64,000 bases of DNA from Aliirhizobium wenxiniae. GTDB taxonomy: Bacteria; Pseudomonadota; Alphaproteobacteria; Rhizobiales; Rhizobiaceae. The DNA is taken from positions 235,905-299,904 of the forward strand of contig NZ_JACHEG010000006.1 of the NCBI RefSeq assembly GCF_014201355.1, read 5' to 3'. Below the pieces are notes generated by a model. That model was not told the DNA's origin and did not search any database. It worked only from the letters and a program-made list of their open reading frames with translations. This document shows, one piece after another, positions 8,911 through 17,126 of this stretch (positions within the stretch are counted from its first letter, which is position 1; every line of letters begins with the position of its first letter). A program made the position numbers and the translations under genes.

Positions 8911-9201
8911 TAACAGAGATTGGAAGTCGTCAATCGTAAACCAGCGGAACTCCGAATGCTCGTCTCCGAGCTGGCGCGGAGTACCCCCATCCCGTATCCG
9001 CACCCTGAAAATGTGGAAGGGAGATTTTTCTCGGGATCGTCGTCTTCATAGAGAGTGGCAACATGATCGAAGGCTCGAAGCGCGACATCGAGCCCCTCAC
9101 CCTTTTCGACATGGCCGCCGGCCAGATCCCACTTTTTCACACACCATTACAAGCAGCACCCGTCCATCGTCGATAAACGCGGCACATACAATTTCCGACA
9201 T
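8890..9201 (-). pseudogene. NUDIX hydrolase remnant
   Basis: Reads MSEIVCAAFIDDGRVLLV from the ATG at 9201, then KKWDLAGGHVEKGEGLDVALR in another frame, FDHVATLYEDDDPEKNLP, and HIFRVRIRDGGTPRQLGDEH..FRWFTIDDFQSLL in a third. The second half of the Nudix box (REUXEEXGU) is missing between ALR and FDH, so catalysis is lost as well as the frame. The 3' end abuts the crp fragment tail to tail near 8900. Confidence 0.85.
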
Positions 9202-9234
9202 GAGCAGACCTTTCAGGGCTTCATCTCAGTCGGG

Positions 9235-9260
9235 AACTCGAAGGCCGTAGGCGGTGTTCC
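9235..9260 (-). promoter_or_regulatory. GGAAC-N19-TT stress-sigma promoter of dead nudix gene
   Basis: On the minus strand GGAAC is at 9260-9256, then 19 bases, then TT at 9236-9235. It lies 33 bases before the nudix ATG at 9201, so control survives although the gene is broken. Confidence 0.45.
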
Positions 9261-9290
9261 ACACTGGCGATTACAACGATGAGGACCTGA

Positions 9291-10013
9291 ATGAGTGAGA
9301 CTTTTGGGACAATCAAAGAGATCTGGCGCTTTCCTGTATCTTCAATCGGTGGTGAGGGGCTAGGTGCAGCTTCGGTCGGCTTCGATGGGATCGACGGGGA
9401 TCGCACGCACCTGCTGATCGATCTCGATACTGGCGAGGTCGCGTCACCAGAAACCCAACCACGTTGGCGCCCAGCCCTGATGCTGTCGGCCTGTCGATCC
9501 GGCGACGACGTACTGGTTTCATCAAACGCATGGAAAATGATGCCGGTTGGTCCAGAGCTTGACGCGCGACTAAGCGATTTTATGACATTTCGCTGCGGCG
9601 TGCGGCCAAGAGGCACTTTCCTGGAACGTGACGTATTGCAAGCCAGTAGTGTCCAACCGCGGTATGACGTCGCGCCACTCCACTTTCTAACGCTCGACAG
9701 CCTTTTAGATCTGGCGTCATTGTTGCCCGACAGCGCGATAGATCACCGGCGTTTCCGGCCGAACGTTGTCTTGGCGGCGGACAGTCGTGAAGATGGTTGG
9801 CCAGGCTTTGACTGGGCAAGCGGCTCCGTCGCGGGAACAATAACAGAAAAGACCAAACGCTGCGGTATGACGATGGTGGCACAGCCGGCCCTGCCTGAAG
9901 ACCCGGAGATCCTGCGAGCGATCGTGAGGCAGCGAGCGCGACGCCTCGGCGTTTACGCCTCTGTGACACGGGTTGGGGAAGTGTCGGTTGGCGACGCATT
10001 CGTTCTTTCGTAA
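9291..10013 (+). CDS. MOSC domain protein
   Basis: 240 residues. The N-terminal beta-barrel (MOSC_N) starts TIKEIWRFPVSSIGGEGL and includes DRTHLLIDLDTGEVASPE. The C-terminal MOSC domain has HRRFRPNVVL and KTKRCGMTMV, with the conserved Cys of the family. MOSC proteins carry sulfur or use a molybdenum cofactor (MOSC domain of molybdenum cofactor sulfurase, YiiM, mARC). GAGGA precedes the ATG. A link with the molybdenum operon near 56-62 kb is possible but only inferred. Confidence 0.85.
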   Translation: MSETFGTIKEIWRFPVSSIGGEGLGAASVGFDGIDGDRTHLLIDLDTGEVASPETQPRWRPALMLSACRSGDDVLVSSNAWKMMPVGPELDARLSDFMTFRCGVRPRGTFLERDVLQASSVQPRYDVAPLHFLTLDSLLDLASLLPDSAIDHRRFRPNVVLAADSREDGWPGFDWASGSVAGTITEKTKRCGMTMVAQPALPEDPEILRAIVRQRARRLGVYASVTRVGEVSVGDAFVLS

Positions 10014-10126
10014 TCCGGCTCGACAAGCAGAAGACGGTTTGGCTGCTCAACCGACCTGACGATCGCACTCGAGACGATATCTCCCATGTCGCGTGCGCTC
10101 GTAATGCCCTGGATGAAAGGGAGCTT

Positions 10127-10752
10127 GTGGAGCAAGAACGGGACGGAAACGCAATGGAAAAGGCCGGACGCAGGGCAATCCTGGTGCCCGGCGACATTCA
10201 ATACGCCCCGCACTGCAAGGAAATCATCGACACGGCAGTCTCGCAGTTCGGGGGCATCGATGTCCTGGTCAACAATGCCGCTCACCAGGCAAGTTTCAAC
10301 GACATCGGGGAAATTCCGAACGAAGAGTGGGAAGTGACCTCCGTACCAACATCCATGCGATGTTCTATCTGACGAAGGCTGCTGTGCCGCACATGAAGTC
10401 GGGAAGTGCGATCATCAACACCACGTCGATCAATGCCGATAGTCCGAGCCCGCACCTGCTCGCCTATGCCACGACGCAAGGCGCGTTCCAGAATTTTACG
10501 GCAGGCCTTGCTCAGATGCTGGCCGACAAGGGTACCCGAGCCAACTCCGTCGCTCCTGCGCCGATCTGGACATCCCTTATCCCATCGACCATGCCGGAGG
10601 AGAACGTCAGGAACTTCGGCAAGCAGGTACCGACGCAGCGCCCAGGCCAGCCCGCCGAACTCGCGACCGCCTACGTCATGCTGGCCGATCCAATGTCGAG
10701 TTACGTCTCTGGCGCGACGATTGCAGTTACCGGCGGCAAACCGATCATCTAA
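10127..10752 (+). pseudogene. short-chain dehydrogenase/reductase, 5'-truncated and frameshifted
   Basis: Frame one gives EKAGRRAILVPGDIQ..FGGIDVLVNNAAHQ (NNAG-type motif). A one-base loss near 10342 moves to a second frame: RTNIHAMFYLTKAAVPHM, then IINTTSINADSP and LLAYATTQGA (in the usual YxxxK the lysine is replaced: YATTQ), and it ends YVSGATIAVTGGKPII. The N-terminal Rossmann glycine motif is missing because the fragment follows the MOSC gene directly. Inactive as written. Confidence 0.85.
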
Positions 10753-10784
10753 CATGAGAAATCGCAGGACGAAGGAGAAATCAA

Positions 10785-10991
10785 ATGTCCAAACCACAGG
10801 ATGATGCAAAGGGTCAGTACGCCCCTTCGCAGGAAGATCGCCACGCGACCGGCGTCCACAGTGCCAAGCCAACCGTCGTGACAGGTTCGGAAGACGCAAC
10901 CGTCAGCCGGACCCCGCCGGGCCAAAAGAAGGAAAAGGATTTCGATCCAATTTACGACCCGATAGAAACAAGTGGCAAACCTGGCGCGTAA
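10785..10991 (+). CDS. small disordered hydrophilic protein
   Basis: 68 residues, rich in D, K, S, T, P and Q with no hydrophobic core (SEDATVSRTPPGQKKEKDF), so probably disordered. GAAGGAG lies six bases before the ATG. Such short proteins often occur among general stress genes of rhizobia; function unknown. Confidence 0.6.
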   Translation: MSKPQDDAKGQYAPSQEDRHATGVHSAKPTVVTGSEDATVSRTPPGQKKEKDFDPIYDPIETSGKPGA

Positions 10992-11024
10992 ACCTAACCC
11001 AAAAGTCTGAGCGAAGAGTTCGGC

Positions 11025-11242
11025 ATGAGCGATGCAAAAGAATTTTCGATAAGCAGCAATGGAGACCGTTGGTCCCTCGAGGAAATCGGCGGTAATATGT
11101 TTGTCCTCCATAAGGCAACGAGGCATCCAAAGGACATGAGACCCGCACCGCGCTTACGGCTTTTCTCGAACGATGTGCCGGAAAACCAGAACACGCTGCG
11201 CTGCTTCAGGTGCTTGGAACATGTCCCTTCAAGGCTGGATGA
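11025..11242 (+). pseudogene. small conserved hypothetical protein, frameshifted
   Basis: Starts MSDAKEFSISSNGDRWSLEE..MFVLHKA. One base appears lost near 11117; the next frame continues coherently as NEASKGHETRTALTAFLERC and AGKPEHAALLQVLGTCPFKAG with TGA at 11240-11242. The repaired protein would have about 72 residues and resembles a recurrent rhizobial family (NGDRW..., VxHKxN, then an acidic helix). As written the C-terminal half is scrambled. Confidence 0.65.
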
Positions 11243-11330
11243 ATGATTGGCGACTGACGATAGCGCGCCTGATCTATGCCACTATCCGTTTCGAACCTGG
11301 AACCAGGCGGGGCCGACGAACCGGGATTCG

Positions 11331-11633
11331 CTAGATTCCCGATCCGTCGAGCTCTTCTTCGCTCCTACCCTGCCACGCCGGTACAGTCATATGATCGAGC
11401 TCGGCTGAAGGCATCGGCATCCAACACTTCAGTTCGGGTTCAGTGTATTCGATGATCAAACCAGGTGCAGAATCAGAGGAGCGCCAACCTCCCTCGCCGA
11501 ATTGATCGCCCTTAGACCAGTAAGCCAGATCAACCGCTCCCGGCCCCTGTTCTGAGGGACGGATTGTCACAAGGATCCGGCTGCCATCTCTCGGCGCGGT
11601 ACGCATGTTTTGCCAGCGATCATGTTCTGCCAT
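11331..11633 (-). CDS. DUF551-like small protein
   Basis: Start set at 11633 because AAGGAGG lies just before that ATG; the frame extends to 11777 without a site. The 100-residue product reads RWQNMRTAPRDGSRILVTI, ..VDLAYWSKGD.., ..CWMPMPSAEL. The W..TAP+DG..ILV and CWMPMP elements are the hallmarks of short DUF551-like proteins common in phages and plasmids. Function unknown. Confidence 0.7.
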   Translation of the reverse strand: MAEHDRWQNMRTAPRDGSRILVTIRPSEQGPGAVDLAYWSKGDQFGEGGWRSSDSAPGLIIEYTEPELKCWMPMPSAELDHMTVPAWQGRSEEELDGSGI

Positions 11634-11826
11634 TCGTTCCTCCTTGTCTGCCGAGGGAGTGTCTTCCAGCGATGTCAGTTGGTCAACAAGGAGAACCCTA
11701 TAGTTTGATGAAGCCTCAAGCACGGGATGAGGCAGACAATCAGGTCTCGATTTTAGCCGCGTCCCTTTTTGTGGCAACGACAGTCGTCCTTGCGCGTTGA
11801 TGCCCCGAAGAAATCTGGAGGTGCAA

Positions 11827-12651
11827 ATGCCTAGCGTAATTCGTTTCGAGCTCCTGGCAAAGTTGGGCTACGCCGCACGAGGCATTGTATTCCTACTGGT
11901 CGCGGTGCTCGCAGTGTTCTCGGGGGTAACTGGGGGCCAACCAGAAACAAAATCGGCGATCTCGACACTGCTGCAGCAACCCTTGGGACGCGTTTGGGTG
12001 GGATTAATCGGCTTTGGGTTACTCGGTTTTGTTGCTTGGCGATTGGCGCAATCGATTGCGGATGCGGATGGACAGGGCAATAGGGGTAAAGCGATAATCA
12101 TCCGGGCTGCGCTCCTCGGAAGCGCTGTCACCTACCTCGGTCTTGCCGTCTACGCCCTTGGACACGCGTTAAATGCGAGTGGCGACAGCGGCGGATCGGG
12201 GGAAAAAGGGCTCGCCGAATGGGTAATGTCACAACCGTTTGGCTCGTATATCGCAATAGCAATAGGTATGGGCCTAATAGTAGGAGGCATTGTCACGGGA
12301 GCAAAAGGTGCTCTGCGCAAGTTCGAAAAATACGTCCGCATCCCGTACCGGAGCGGTCTCGTCAGCTACGTCTGCATGTACGGGCTCATCGCGCGAGGCG
12401 TGGTCTTCTCTGTGACAGGAGTACTATTTGCATATGCGGGTTTCAGTGTCGATCCAGACCAGGCCGGAGGGATCGCCGACGCGCTGGAGTGGCTACGAGG
12501 CATGCCGTTCGGCTCAGCGCTCTATCTTGTCATGGCAGTTGGATTAGCTGCTTTTGGAATCTACAATTTGGTCGCTGCGAGGTATCGCACCGTGAAAGGG
12601 CCAAAACTCGATGATGTAAAGCGAGCAGTATCCTTGAACAAAAACTGCTAG
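11827..12651 (+). CDS. DUF1206 integral membrane protein
   Basis: Start at the second ATG (11827), preceded by TGGAGG. The 274-residue protein has about six membrane segments in three pairs, each opening with a glycine-rich helix near an arginine: KLGYAARGIVFLLVAVL, RAALLGSAVTYLGLAVYAL, GLIARGVVFSVTGVLFAY. This three-fold repeat of an ARG-type motif is the DUF1206 signature. Function unknown. Confidence 0.88.
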   Translation: MPSVIRFELLAKLGYAARGIVFLLVAVLAVFSGVTGGQPETKSAISTLLQQPLGRVWVGLIGFGLLGFVAWRLAQSIADADGQGNRGKAIIIRAALLGSAVTYLGLAVYALGHALNASGDSGGSGEKGLAEWVMSQPFGSYIAIAIGMGLIVGGIVTGAKGALRKFEKYVRIPYRSGLVSYVCMYGLIARGVVFSVTGVLFAYAGFSVDPDQAGGIADALEWLRGMPFGSALYLVMAVGLAAFGIYNLVAARYRTVKGPKLDDVKRAVSLNKNC

Positions 12652-12699
12652 GTGGCATTGACCTTTGGAGCATCCTGTTCTTGGGAGGAGCAGAAAAGC

Positions 12700-12951
12700 A
12701 TGAGTTCGTCGTCAGTTTTCAATGTGGATCAACTTAACGCGATCAGGGACGCTCATTTGGAGTGGTGCGCTGAGAATTCTGTCGACCCCAAGAGCCCGCT
12801 AGGGATAGAGGCGGCAGCCTTTCTAATTAGAGCGTTCGACGTTGATCATGACGACGTCGAGGGTCTTGTCGCGGCACTCGATCGCCATATCGAAGAACGT
12901 GGAAGCCATGTCCAGATCGGATCGACAAGGATACCGTCGACTGATGAATAG
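12700..12951 (+). CDS. small acidic hypothetical protein
   Basis: GGGAGGAG lies ahead of the ATG at 12700; the longer frame from 12652 lacks a site. 83 residues, mostly helical (DQLNAIRDAHLEWCAENSVD, ALDRHIEERGSH), no membrane segment. It may be co-transcribed with the DUF1206 gene that ends 48 bases before. Not recognised. Confidence 0.6.
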   Translation: MSSSSVFNVDQLNAIRDAHLEWCAENSVDPKSPLGIEAAAFLIRAFDVDHDDVEGLVAALDRHIEERGSHVQIGSTRIPSTDE

Positions 12952-13021
12952 CGGTATCGGTCTGCAACCGTGCAGGTTCCGCTTTGTCGAAAATGCTGCT
13001 CCAGGACATCCGCGGTTATGA

Positions 13022-13483
13022 CTACCCGCCATCATCAGGCTCGTCCTTGGCTGACTTGAAGCTCGCCATAATTCTCAGGGTAGCGAACGTCACGATGGAG
13101 AGGACGATTGCTGTATCATAGGCTCCCAGCCCGACCGCAGTCCCAATCGCACCGGTCGCCCATATACTGGCGGCAGTCGCCGTTCCTCTAGTCCCCAGCT
13201 TTCCGATAAGAATAGCTCCGCCGCCGATGAACCCGACCCCGTTGATTATCCCCTCGACAATACGGGCTGTCGCCTCGGCATTCCCAACTGTCACAGTTTC
13301 TGCAGCCTGGATGAAGCCGCAGGCAGCGATCGCCACGAGCGGGAATGTCCGCAACCCCGCGCTCCGCTCATTTTTTTCACGATCCCAGGCGATCGGTAGT
13401 GCCAGAAAATAGGCGACCAACAATGCGATCAAATGCGGGAGGATGTTGAGTTCTACTCCCATCGAAGCCAACAACTCGCTCAC
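13022..13483 (-). CDS. MgtC/SapB family membrane protein
   Basis: GTG start at 13483 follows AAGGAG and overlaps the DedA stop (GTGA), so translation is coupled. 153 residues with about four membrane helices. MgtC features: LPIAWDREKNERSAGLRTFP, GIINGVGFIGGGAIL, and TAASIWATGAIGTAVGLGAY. MgtC-type proteins tune the F-ATPase and magnesium or acid-stress adaptation. It is the last gene of the PNPOx-GST-DedA-MgtC operon. Confidence 0.88.
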   Translation of the reverse strand: MSELLASMGVELNILPHLIALLVAYFLALPIAWDREKNERSAGLRTFPLVAIAACGFIQAAETVTVGNAEATARIVEGIINGVGFIGGGAILIGKLGTRGTATAASIWATGAIGTAVGLGAYDTAIVLSIVTFATLRIMASFKSAKDEPDDGG

Positions 13484-14082
13484 GTGCTCTCCTTTTTGAA
13501 GGTCACAACCCGGTAGATGTAGTAGCCGACCAATATGATGAGGACCGTGGTGGAGACCGGATCCACATAGTCCTGGATGGTGCTGTATGCCTGCCCCAGC
13601 AGATAGCCAGCCAACGCCAGTGCAGCCGTCCATAGAAGCGTACCGATCGAGGAAAAAAGAAGAAAGCGCCTCAATGGCATGTTGGCGACACCGGCGGGTA
13701 CGGAAATGAGCGTCCGCACAGTAGGGATCAGCCTCCCGAGCATGACTGACGAATTTCCATGCCGCTTGAAGCGGTCAGAGGCAGCATCGACATCTGACGG
13801 CGACATCGTGAGCCAACGTCCGTGGTTTTCGGCAAGACGGCGCACTCCGTCATGCCCGAGCCGCCGTCCCAGATAATACCAAGGCAACGTCCCAAGAAGA
13901 GAGCCGACAGTTCCTGCGCCAATCACAACGAAGATATTCATGTCGCCGCGCGTGGCCAGGTAGCCGGCAAGCGGCATGATCAGTTCTGATGGGATAGGCG
14001 GGAAGACGTTTTCAAGGAACATGAGGAGCCCGATCCCGAACGGGCCAAGGCGCTGCATTATCGCTTGGACGAACGCTTCCAT
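13480..14082 (-). CDS. DedA family membrane protein
   Basis: 200 residues with the DedA/SNARE-associated pattern: FLENVFPPIPSELIMPLAGY (the ExxxPxPxE loop), GTLPWYYLGRRLG, and ..RFLLFSSIGTLLWTAALALAGYLLGQ. DedA proteins are inner-membrane lipid scramblase-like transporters (undecaprenyl phosphate or phosphatidylethanolamine flipping) needed for envelope integrity. It starts 6 bases after the GST stop and overlaps the MgtC gene by 4 bases. Confidence 0.9.
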   Translation of the reverse strand: MEAFVQAIMQRLGPFGIGLLMFLENVFPPIPSELIMPLAGYLATRGDMNIFVVIGAGTVGSLLGTLPWYYLGRRLGHDGVRRLAENHGRWLTMSPSDVDAASDRFKRHGNSSVMLGRLIPTVRTLISVPAGVANMPLRRFLLFSSIGTLLWTAALALAGYLLGQAYSTIQDYVDPVSTTVLIILVGYYIYRVVTFKKEST

Positions 14083-14088
14083 GAAAAC

Positions 14089-14724
14089 CTACGTCGCAAA
14101 GGCGTATGGACCGCCCTTTTCTAACGCCGTAATGTAGGCAGGCCGAGCATGGATACGGTCCAGCCAGGCGGTCGTAAATGGTCGAGCGCTGCCCAACCTG
14201 CCTCGTGCTCGAGCCGCTTCAAGCGGAAAACTCATCATGATGTCGGCCGCGGTAATCCGTTCGCCTGCGAACCACTGCCGCGAAGCAAGCTGGCTTTCTA
14301 CAAAGTCGAGATGCGTGTCCAGCATCGGCTGAACACGTTTTATCGCCGCTCGCCCCATTATCGGGATTTTGGACGCAACCAGCATGGCAAGCAGGATCGG
14401 CATTACCGAACCTTCGGCATAGTGGAGAAATTGACGATACAGGATTCGGTCACTTGCATGGTCTGGTCCGAGTCGGCCGTTTGCTCGCTCGACAAGATAG
14501 TCGCAGATTGCTCCCGTTTCCACGACAGCCGTCCTTTGCCCGTCCGCGCTTATATCTTCTAAAATCGGTGACTTGCCCAACGGATGAATGGCCTTCAGCT
14601 CTTTGGGCGCTGACATGTCGGAGTTCCGGCGATACCGCCGGATCTCGTAGTCGAGGCCAAGTTCTTCGAGCATCCAAACAATGCGCTGAGATCGGCTGTT
14701 ATTGAGATGGTGGACAATCAGCAT
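14089..14724 (-). CDS. glutathione S-transferase
   Basis: 211 residues with an N-terminal thioredoxin fold (MLIVHHLNNSRSQRIVWMLE) having Ser at the catalytic position typical of bacterial GSTs, a cis-proline/glutathione site HPLGKSPIL..VVETGAICDYL, and an all-helical C-terminal domain (ERITAADIMMSFPLEA). Predicted cytoplasmic detoxification of electrophiles with glutathione. Second gene of a four-gene stress operon. Confidence 0.9.
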   Translation of the reverse strand: MLIVHHLNNSRSQRIVWMLEELGLDYEIRRYRRNSDMSAPKELKAIHPLGKSPILEDISADGQRTAVVETGAICDYLVERANGRLGPDHASDRILYRQFLHYAEGSVMPILLAMLVASKIPIMGRAAIKRVQPMLDTHLDFVESQLASRQWFAGERITAADIMMSFPLEAARARGRLGSARPFTTAWLDRIHARPAYITALEKGGPYAFAT

Positions 14725-14738
14725 CCGCTTGGTCGGCC

Positions 14739-15221
14739 CTACATCTCGACCTTGGCTGTTTCGCCCATGTCCGGCCGAGAATTGCTGACTGCAGCCGCCG
14801 CCATCTTGATATAGCTTATGATGGTGCCCGGGCTATCCCAGTATTCGGCGAACGAGGGCGTTACCTTGAGGATCCTGATCGACGGATCATCGGCATTATC
14901 CCACCATGCCTTGGCAGGCGTCGCCCACAGATCGCGGATTTTTTCGCGGTCGTTCTGGATTTCAGCGGTGCCGGACACCGAGACATATTTCTGCCCCTTG
15001 GAGTCGGCGAATGCCAGGCAGACACTCGGATATCGCGCGATCTCCTCGTCCTTGTGGCTGGCCACATCTGTCAGGAAGTAGAAGGCATTGTCGATCCGCT
15101 CCGAATATGCCGACATGGGACGAGCGCGAAGGTCAGAACCGCTCTGGGTGGTTAGCATGCAAAAGCCGATCTTCTCAGCCAGGTCCCAAACCTTTGCCGC
15201 GTCGTCTTCGTCGTGTGCCAT
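14739..15221 (-). CDS. pyridoxamine 5'-phosphate oxidase-like general stress protein
   Basis: 160 residues with the split-barrel flavin-binding fold: KIGFCMLTTQSGSDLRARPM (start of the barrel), ..FYFLTDVASHKDEEI, and RYPSVCLAFADSKGQKYVSV with GTAEI. It matches the general stress protein 26 type (ydaG/GS26), which binds FMN or F420-like cofactors. AAGGAG before the ATG. First gene of the operon behind a GGAAC-type promoter. Confidence 0.88.
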   Translation of the reverse strand: MAHDEDDAAKVWDLAEKIGFCMLTTQSGSDLRARPMSAYSERIDNAFYFLTDVASHKDEEIARYPSVCLAFADSKGQKYVSVSGTAEIQNDREKIRDLWATPAKAWWDNADDPSIRILKVTPSFAEYWDSPGTIISYIKMAAAAVSNSRPDMGETAKVEM

Positions 15222-15246
15222 GATGTTCTCCTTGGTGACGCGAGAA

Positions 15247-15271
15247 AACGAAAGCTACGGACGAATGTTCC
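15247..15271 (-). promoter_or_regulatory. GGAAC-N18-TT stress-sigma promoter of the PNPOx-GST-DedA-MgtC operon
   Basis: Minus strand: GGAAC at 15271-15267, 18 bases, TT at 15248-15247 (full CGTT core). The PNPOx ATG is 25 bases on. The best match to the rhizobial consensus in the window. Confidence 0.65.
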
Positions 15272-15325
15272 ACACATTGAGCCACATTGGTGGCCTCGCT
15301 CGCGAGCGAATAAGTTGCCCCCGGC

Positions 15326-15757
15326 TCACCTCCTAACGAGATAGGACATTCCAACGGAGCGTGGCGCGGTCGGTTGGAATCCAAACTGCTCGTACAATCT
15401 GTTGGCAGGAACATCCGCGATCAGGCTCACGTAGGCGGATGTTGGCAGCACGCTCTCCACATACTCCATGATTGATGCCATGATCATTTTGCCAAGGCCC
15501 CGACCTTGATGCTCGGGATGGACAGCGATATCGGTCACCTGGAAGAAACACCCCCCATCGCCGATCAAACGTCCCATGCCGACCGCAGTTCCGTTGTAAG
15601 AAACGACGCTGCCGAAAATGGTTCCCTTCAAGCCGATCTCTGCGGCATCTCTTTCGAACGGCGTAAGGCCGGATATTTTGCGAAGACGCATGTAGTCTTC
15701 GATTTCGGGCGGCTGTTTCACAAGCGTGTAAGTGCTCCTGTCGTCGTCAACGGCCAT
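15326..15757 (-). CDS. GNAT-family N-acetyltransferase
   Basis: Start at 15757 after GAGGA. The 143-residue protein has the acetyl-CoA site in FFQVTDIAVHPEHQGRGLGKMIM (motif A, Q/RxxGxG/A) and a C-terminal ANRLYEQFGFQP (motif B). Substrate unknown; small GNATs of this form acetylate amines or antibiotics. It is separated by about 100 bases from the PNPOx gene and is a separate unit. Confidence 0.88.
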   Translation of the reverse strand: MAVDDDRSTYTLVKQPPEIEDYMRLRKISGLTPFERDAAEIGLKGTIFGSVVSYNGTAVGMGRLIGDGGCFFQVTDIAVHPEHQGRGLGKMIMASIMEYVESVLPTSAYVSLIADVPANRLYEQFGFQPTAPRSVGMSYLVRR

Positions 15758-16164
15758 CAAGTTCCTCGCGGGTGGAAGATCACTAGAGCACGAGTTCATA
15801 GCCGTTCATCCAGCTTTAAAGATAGCCCCGATCATCAGGTTGCCCGAACCGCAGATCCCAAGAACGGTGTTTCGATGATCTCAGCGGAGCGTTCCAGGTC
15901 CACGACGCCGACCTGCGTCCTCCGAAGGGGAGAAATGTTGAAACACCGCTAGCAATCTCGTATTTTCTTCGAGACACTCGTGGGGCCAAGTCTGGCCGGA
16001 GCGGCAAATGTGCTGCTCTGGCCGCTTCTCACGGAACGAAATCGCAAATGCGGTGTTCTTCCCGCGTCGCGAGAGTAGCCGCCGTCCCCCCGCATGAGTT
16101 TAAGTCCCCTCTCAAACTCACTCTCGCGACACCCATTCCCTCGGATCGCTTCTGTACTTCTATG
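15758..16164. other. intergenic, no supported gene
   Basis: About 400 bases with only short frames lacking ribosome sites. It ends in the sigma-70-type promoter at 16165. Confidence 0.4.
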
Positions 16165-16192
16165 TTGACTCAACGTCAAAACGGAACATAAT
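16165..16192 (+). promoter_or_regulatory. sigma-70-type promoter for the 16257 operon
   Basis: TTGACT at 16165-16170, a 16-base spacer, CATAAT at 16187-16192. Near-consensus housekeeping promoter about 65 bases before the ATG at 16257. Confidence 0.6.
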
Positions 16193-16256
16193 AAGAACAA
16201 ATGGAGCCGCTTGGCGGCAGTCGCTCCCTTGCCCGCGTAATCGCAACGGAGAAAAG

Positions 16257-16673
16257 ATGTTCACGATAGGCGAGGTGTTTCCTCTCGAAGAGGAGCCTGA
16301 TCCAGATCTGGTTGTGCAGATCGGCTGGAAGGCCGACCTTTATGATTTCGAATTCCTTGAAGCTGATATCTTGACGGATGAAGGGCCGACCGCCTCCTGG
16401 GTAGAGATCGCATTCAGTCGCCAGTTGGGCGGTGCTTTCGTTCTGTGGCGCAGCGGCGTGTCCGCACTGGAAGCTGCGAGGAGCGCCAGTTATGGCTGGA
16501 TTGAAGGCAATGACGTTGTCTCAATCCCTCAAGGCATAGAGGCAAAGGCCAAAGCTTACGGCCCTACCCTGGACGGCTACTATTTCGACACGCTGGAATT
16601 CTACCGAATGTATCCTGGTGAGTTTGGCAGGGGGAATAGCATCCAGCCGATAGCAGATTGCCCAGCGACATGA
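16257..16673 (+). CDS. hypothetical protein, first of three overlapping genes
   Basis: 138 residues, soluble, acidic (GEVFPLEEEPDPDLVVQIGW; DVVSIPQGIEAKAKAYG). ACGGAGAAAAG precedes the ATG. No family recognised. The stop overlaps the next start by 4 bases (ATGA), and the next gene overlaps a third, so the three are expressed together from the promoter at 16165. Confidence 0.65.
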   Translation: MFTIGEVFPLEEEPDPDLVVQIGWKADLYDFEFLEADILTDEGPTASWVEIAFSRQLGGAFVLWRSGVSALEAARSASYGWIEGNDVVSIPQGIEAKAKAYGPTLDGYYFDTLEFYRMYPGEFGRGNSIQPIADCPAT

Positions 16674-16915
16674 GCCTGCCTTGCCTCAAGGACTACCACG
16701 CTAAGAAGATAGACATGTCCTGCAGTCGCTGCGACAGACATGGTATCTACGACCGTAAGGCGCTGGTGAAGAAATTCGGCGCAGCCATCAAGTTTGTCGA
16801 GTTGCGGCGCATTCTGGCGATTGGTTGTGATCGACGTGGCACGGATGGTTGTGAAGCCTGCTTTCCGTGCTTGCTGACAGCAAACATTCTGATCGAGGAA
16901 CGCCATGAGCGATGA
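16670..16915 (+). CDS. hypothetical cysteine-rich protein
   Basis: Start at 16670 by ATGA overlap. 81 residues with paired cysteines, MSCSRCDRHGIYDRKALV and GCDRRGTDGCEACFPCLL, a spacing suggesting a zinc ribbon. It could be a small nucleic-acid-binding or structural protein. The middle gene of the operon; no named family. Confidence 0.65.
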   Translation: MSLPCLKDYHAKKIDMSCSRCDRHGIYDRKALVKKFGAAIKFVELRRILAIGCDRRGTDGCEACFPCLLTANILIEERHER

Positions 16916-17126
16916 AGGACGAACCGTCCGCTCCGGGGGGCATCAGATCGTGGAGCATTACTGCGAATCCGACGGCTGCAACGAATGGGGATGCTATGGT
17001 TTTGAGGAAAGTCGTACCGTCACGCGCTGGTTCTGCTCCGAGCACCAGCCCCGCCTGTATCGCGGACTGCCTCGGCACGGTGAGGCAAGGCTCGCTGCGG
17101 CCGAGATCGCCGACATGCTAACGTGA
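16905..17126 (+). CDS. hypothetical small protein with putative metal site
   Basis: 73 residues, overlapping the previous gene by 11 bases. HYCESDGCNEWGCYGFEES and TRWFCSEHQP contain His and Cys at spacing that could bind zinc. Third gene of the operon. Together with the 16670 gene it suggests a small metal-binding pair. Function unknown. Confidence 0.6.
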   Translation: MSDEGRTVRSGGHQIVEHYCESDGCNEWGCYGFEESRTVTRWFCSEHQPRLYRGLPRHGEARLAAAEIADMLT

